From: Microbacteriaceae bacterium
Lineage (GTDB): Bacteria > Actinomycetota > Actinomycetes > Actinomycetales > Microbacteriaceae
NCBI GenBank assembly: GCA_012719255.1
Contig: JAAYAS010000069.1
Span: forward strand, 1-8,200
Length of the DNA: 8,200 nucleotides
Direction: 5' to 3'
A program made the position numbers and the translations under genes. Below, one piece after another: positions 6,162 to 8,200 of the stretch. The notes beneath the pieces were generated by a model. That model saw only the letters and a list, made by a program, of their open reading frames with translations. It did not search any database and was not told the origin of the DNA. Positions within the stretch are counted from its first letter, which is position 1, and every line of letters starts with the position of its first letter.

Positions 6162-6581
6162 ATGGGATCGATCACCTACGAAGCTGCCGCGACTCCCACT
6201 CGGGCGGAGCTCGTGGAGCTCTACGACGCCGTGGGATGGTCCGCATACACGCGGGATCCGGATCGATTAGTCGCCGCCGTCAACGCATCTCTCCGCCTCA
6301 TCACGGTTCGCGACGACGGCGAATTGATCGGCCTTGCGCGCCTGGTCGGCGATGGTCACTCCATCGTGTACCTGCAGGACATCCTGATCCGGCCCACCCA
6401 TCAGAGTCGTGGCATCGGACGAGAGGTCTTTCAGCGGCTTTTCGCGCCATTCGAGGATGTGCGGCAGAAGGTGCTCATCACGGATGATGAGCCCGCGCAG
6501 CGCGCCTTCTACGAGTCGATGGGGTTTCGCGAGGCCAGCAGCCTCGAGCATCCCATTCGGACTTACGTTCAACTCGGCTGA
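6162..6581 (+). CDS. GNAT family N-acetyltransferase
   Basis: A 139-residue acetyl-CoA-dependent N-acetyltransferase of the compact GNAT type. Motif A is visible as LQDILIRPTHQSRGIGREVF (71-90), with the Q-x-R-G-I-G acetyl-CoA pyrophosphate loop at 81-86. DDEPAQRAFYESMGF (108-122) supplies the usual late tyrosine (Y117) near the active site. The N-terminal part, YDAVGWSAYTRDPDRLVAAV (21-40), resembles small-molecule GNATs of unknown substrate. The start is ATG 6162. GGGAG lies 10 bases upstream and a nearer GGAG overlaps the spacer; an ATG at 6155 is out of frame. The gene is flanked by ychF-like repeats A and B, and its GC is lower than that of the genes to its left, consistent with acquisition by transfer. 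Confidence 0.9.
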   Translation: MGSITYEAAATPTRAELVELYDAVGWSAYTRDPDRLVAAVNASLRLITVRDDGELIGLARLVGDGHSIVYLQDILIRPTHQSRGIGREVFQRLFAPFEDVRQKVLITDDEPAQRAFYESMGFREASSLEHPIRTYVQLG

Positions 6582-6605
6582 GCGGATCCCCGCCCGCGAG
6601 ACTCG

Positions 6606-6627
6606 GACGTTGAAGCGGAACTCGACC
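6606..6627 (-). repeat. ychF 3'-end-like repeat, copy B
   Basis: On the minus strand this encodes VEFRFNV, identical to the last seven residues of YchF, in GC-rich codons. It sits in the 68-bp gap between the convergent acetyltransferase and HxlR genes, where no coding function is expected. It shares 20 of 22 bases with copy A and 16 of 22 with the real ychF end (8003-8024). Confidence 0.6.
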
Positions 6628-6649
6628 GCGCTCCGACACGTGGAGACAT

Positions 6650-7195
6650 CTACTGCCGCCGGCCGCGCAGGGCACCCTGCGCTGATGCGACACGGTCGTA
6701 CGCAGCTGTCAGCTCAGCCAGTACGCCATCCTCAGAAAAGGTGCCGCCCCGCAAATGCACCTCTCGAAGCTCGCTCATGAAACGCGACCAGAGTTCGGGG
6801 CCTCCGTCTGCCAGCAGTTCCGCACGGACAGCCAACTCCGCGGCGGTGGGCAGCCAGCGAGCACCCCACGCACCGAGTTGCACCATCACCGGCACGAGCT
6901 GAATTGCCGGTTCGGTGAGGCGGTACTCAACCTTCTGGCGATGGGTCGGATCGCCATGTCGCGTGAGCAGGCGGGCGTCCGACATGCGCTTGAGCCTGCT
7001 CGCCAAGACGTTGGAGGCGATCCGCTCCTCTGAATGATGAAGCAGCTCGCGGAAACGCCGACGGTCACCGAACATGATGTCGCGCAGCACAACGAGACTC
7101 CAGCGGTCGCCCAGCAGTTCGACCGTCAGGTTGATCGGACACCCGGAGCGACCATGTTCAACTTGCAGCATCTTCACACCATCTGGTTGCAACAC
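6650..7195 (-). CDS. HxlR family transcriptional regulator
   Basis: A 181-residue winged-helix regulator. The HxlR signature is clear: RSGCPINLTVELLGDRWSLV (16-35), LRDIMFGDRRRFRELLHHSE (37-56), the recognition part ASNVLASRLKRM, and the wing around DPTHRQKVEYRLTE (82-95). Its single cysteine, C19, is at the conserved N-terminal position that senses electrophiles or thiol stress in YodB/HypR-type members. The C-terminal part (about 115-181) is an extension seen in a subset of the family. The start is taken as GTG 7195, six bases after a TAGACT box, as in a leaderless transcript; ATG 7171 is an alternative. It is divergent from the reductase gene, with a palindrome over both promoters, so it probably controls that gene and itself. 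Confidence 0.9.
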   Translation of the reverse strand: MLQPDGVKMLQVEHGRSGCPINLTVELLGDRWSLVVLRDIMFGDRRRFRELLHHSEERIASNVLASRLKRMSDARLLTRHGDPTHRQKVEYRLTEPAIQLVPVMVQLGAWGARWLPTAAELAVRAELLADGGPELWSRFMSELREVHLRGGTFSEDGVLAELTAAYDRVASAQGALRGRRQ

Positions 7196-7238
7196 ACGAT
7201 CAGTCTACGTAGGCTGAGACTGCTCCTACTATGCAACC
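7185..7238. promoter_or_regulatory. Divergent promoter/operator region between the HxlR gene and the reductase gene
   Basis: Plus-strand promoter: TTGCAA (7187-7192), a 17-base spacer, then TAGGCT (7210-7215), driving the reductase gene. Minus-strand -10: TAGACT (7207-7202), six bases from GTG 7195. Both -10 boxes lie in the near-perfect palindrome AGTCTACGTAGGCT (7202-7215, core CTACGTAG 7205-7212). An outer inverted repeat, GGTTGCA (7185-7191) and TGCAACC (7232-7238), surrounds it. A protein bound to the centre would block both promoters, which suits autoregulation by the HxlR protein. Confidence 0.6.
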
Positions 7239-7253
7239 GGCTCGAGGAAAGCT

Positions 7254-7832
7254 ATGGGCGAGTTGGTGTACTCCATGCAGGTGTCGCTTGACGGGTACGT
7301 CGTAGACGCTACGGGCGAGTTCGCCTCGTGGGCCAGGCCTGACGACCAGGTTCTTACCGCAATCAATGACGAGCACTCGAAGGTCTCGACCTATCTGCTC
7401 GGCCGACGGATGTATCGGATGATGGCCGTCTGGGAGACTAGCCCCGAGGTCATCAAGCAGTCTCCGCAGTCCACGGAGTTTGCACGGATCTGGCAAGGTG
7501 CGGACAAAGTAGTCTTCTCTCGCACTCTTGAAGCAGTCGACACATCACGAACACAACTGCGCGCACAGTTCGACCCGGAAGAGGTCGCGGAGATAAAGGA
7601 GAATGCGCAAGGAAACGTGACAATCGACGGGCCGACTGTGGCGGCACAAGCGATTCGACACGGTCTTGTCGACCGGATCGACATGCTTGTATGCCCCATT
7701 GCCCTCGGGGGCGGACTGCGATTCCTACCGGATCTCCGACTCAATCTCGATCTGCAGCATGAACGGCGATTCGACAACGGCATGGTGCAGTTGCGGTACG
7801 ATGTGGTCTCTCCTCGCGAGATCAGCGCATAG
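7254..7832 (+). CDS. Dihydrofolate reductase-like (RibD C-terminal domain) family protein
   Basis: A 192-residue NADPH-dependent reductase-like protein of the RibD-C/DHFR superfamily. Seen are the N-terminal strand and loop ELVYSMQVSLDGYVVD (3-18), the cofactor-binding LLGRRMYRMM (48-57), ADKVVFSRTL (83-92), IDGPTVAAQAIRHGLVDRID (124-143) and PIALGGGLRFLPD (148-160). Such stand-alone proteins (YwjB/YyaP type) mostly have no known substrate and are not the housekeeping folate enzyme. GAGGAAA at 7244-7250 is a good ribosome-binding site for ATG 7254. It is divergent from the HxlR regulator across a shared palindrome and is likely its main target. Codon use is noticeably more AT-rich than in the left half of the window. 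Confidence 0.9.
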   Translation: MGELVYSMQVSLDGYVVDATGEFASWARPDDQVLTAINDEHSKVSTYLLGRRMYRMMAVWETSPEVIKQSPQSTEFARIWQGADKVVFSRTLEAVDTSRTQLRAQFDPEEVAEIKENAQGNVTIDGPTVAAQAIRHGLVDRIDMLVCPIALGGGLRFLPDLRLNLDLQHERRFDNGMVQLRYDVVSPREISA

Positions 7833-7999
7833 CCAGCACACCTGGCACCACACGTCGCACCACAACTCCGCCGCAAGTCCGCCTGGAATGCCTCACATGC
7901 GGGCGCTCGGCCCCAAAGAAGTACGCATCGGCATTGATGTCAGCTCCGCGCTTCTCCCTCAGCCGCAAAGAGCTATAGGAGACCAGATCAGAGAAGAAA
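7833..7999. other. Low-GC convergent gap between the reductase gene and ychF, no gene recognised
   Basis: This 167-bp stretch shows no plausible coding frame with recognisable content. Its last 50 bases or so are AT-rich for this genome. CTTCTC (7951-7956) and GAGAAG (7991-7996) form a widely spaced 6-bp inverted repeat, and TTCTCC also pairs partly with GGAGA at 7978-7982. These might contribute to termination or to recombinase binding next to the ychF end, but neither is strong. Confidence 0.4.
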
Positions 8000-8200
8000 T
8001 CATACATTGAACCTAAATTCGACCACGTCGCCGTCGACCATGACGTAGTCCTTGCCCTCAATGCGGACCTTGCCGGCGGCCTTGGCGGCGGCCATGGAGC
8101 CGGCCTCGTCGAGGTCGTCAAAGGAGACGATCTCGGCCTTGATGAAGCCGCGCTCGAAATCGGTGTGGATGACGCCGGCGGCCTGCGGGGCGGTGTCGCC
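8000..8200 (-). CDS. ychF: Redox-regulated ATPase YchF, C-terminal end (partial)
   Basis: The minus strand encodes about 66 residues ending at TGA (8002-8000). GVIHTDFERGFIKAEIVSFD, then DLDEAGSMAAAKAAGKVRIE, then GKDYVMVDGDVVEFRFNV is the nearly invariant C-terminal TGS domain of YchF, an Obg-like P-loop ATPase (not included here) associated with ribosomes and stress responses. The 5' part lies beyond the right edge. The last codons (GAA TTT AGG TTC AAT GTA) are AT-rich, whereas the preceding ones are GC-rich. Protein sequence is kept while codon choice changes abruptly, as expected if a mobile element has replaced the gene's extreme 3' end. Confidence 0.95.
   Translation of the reverse strand, partial: GDTAPQAAGVIHTDFERGFIKAEIVSFDDLDEAGSMAAAKAAGKVRIEGKDYVMVDGDVVEFRFNV
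8003..8024 (-). repeat. Genuine ychF 3' end, copy C of the repeat
   Basis: This is the chromosomal counterpart of copies A and B, directly oriented with them. It shares GGTCGA and TTCAA blocks with copy B (16 of 22 positions) and encodes the same VEFRFNV. It forms the right boundary of the lower-GC stretch. Confidence 0.55.

Noticed and set aside
7951..7996. CTTCTC/GAGAAG inverted repeat as terminator of the reductase gene
   Set aside because: A six-base stem with a loop of over 30 bases and no T-run is too weak to call a terminator.
7666..8010. Plus-strand 114-residue and minus-strand 99-residue (7822-8121) frames at the right end
   Set aside because: They overlap the reductase and ychF genes out of frame and show no recognisable protein features.
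1..8200. CRISPR array, tRNA, rRNA, transposase or integrase
   Set aside because: No spaced repeat array, no tRNA-like cloverleaf, and no recombinase motifs were noticed on either strand.

Overview
The window is about 70% GC, gene-dense and has genes on both strands. Together with GTG/TTG starts and several TANNNT boxes placed directly on start codons (leaderless style), this points to a high-GC actinobacterium, plausibly Microbacteriaceae. The genus cannot be fixed from sequence alone.

Left part (1-2242, minus strand): three genes in a row. A membrane-anchored protein of unknown function is followed two bases later by a membrane-anchored alpha/beta hydrolase of the PAF-acetylhydrolase type. 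Then comes a family-3 solute-binding-domain protein that lacks a signal peptide and runs off the left edge. The solute-binding gene appears to have its own leaderless promoter, whose -10 box overlaps the hydrolase stop codon.

Middle (2343-4297, plus strand): two membrane proteins with an ATGA overlap. The second looks like a DUF3592 protein. The first carries a similar small cytosolic beta-rich segment plus an extracytoplasmic domain containing its only two cysteines. A convergent gap with an 8-bp hairpin follows.

Next (4394-5600, minus strand): a ytoQ-like gene with a TTG start, followed 9 bp later by a DUF2625 gene. The DUF2625 gene is interrupted by a single in-frame TGA exactly where the family has tryptophan; reading resumes in the same frame to a normal C-terminus. 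A carboxymuconolactone-decarboxylase-like gene (5601-5972) lies upstream.

Right part (6081-8024): a stretch with visibly lower GC holding a GNAT acetyltransferase gene and a divergent HxlR regulator / RibD-type reductase pair. The right edge is the 3' end of ychF (minus strand). Two short sequences resembling the end of ychF (encoding VEFRF-N/D-V) lie at 6081-6102 and 6606-6627, in the same orientation as the real ychF end at 8003-8024. The three copies bracket first the GNAT gene and then the HxlR/reductase pair. The last codons of ychF itself switch to AT-rich synonymous codons. This looks like repeated site-specific insertion of small gene cassettes at the 3' end of ychF, and it is the most interesting signal here. 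No recombinase gene is in the window.
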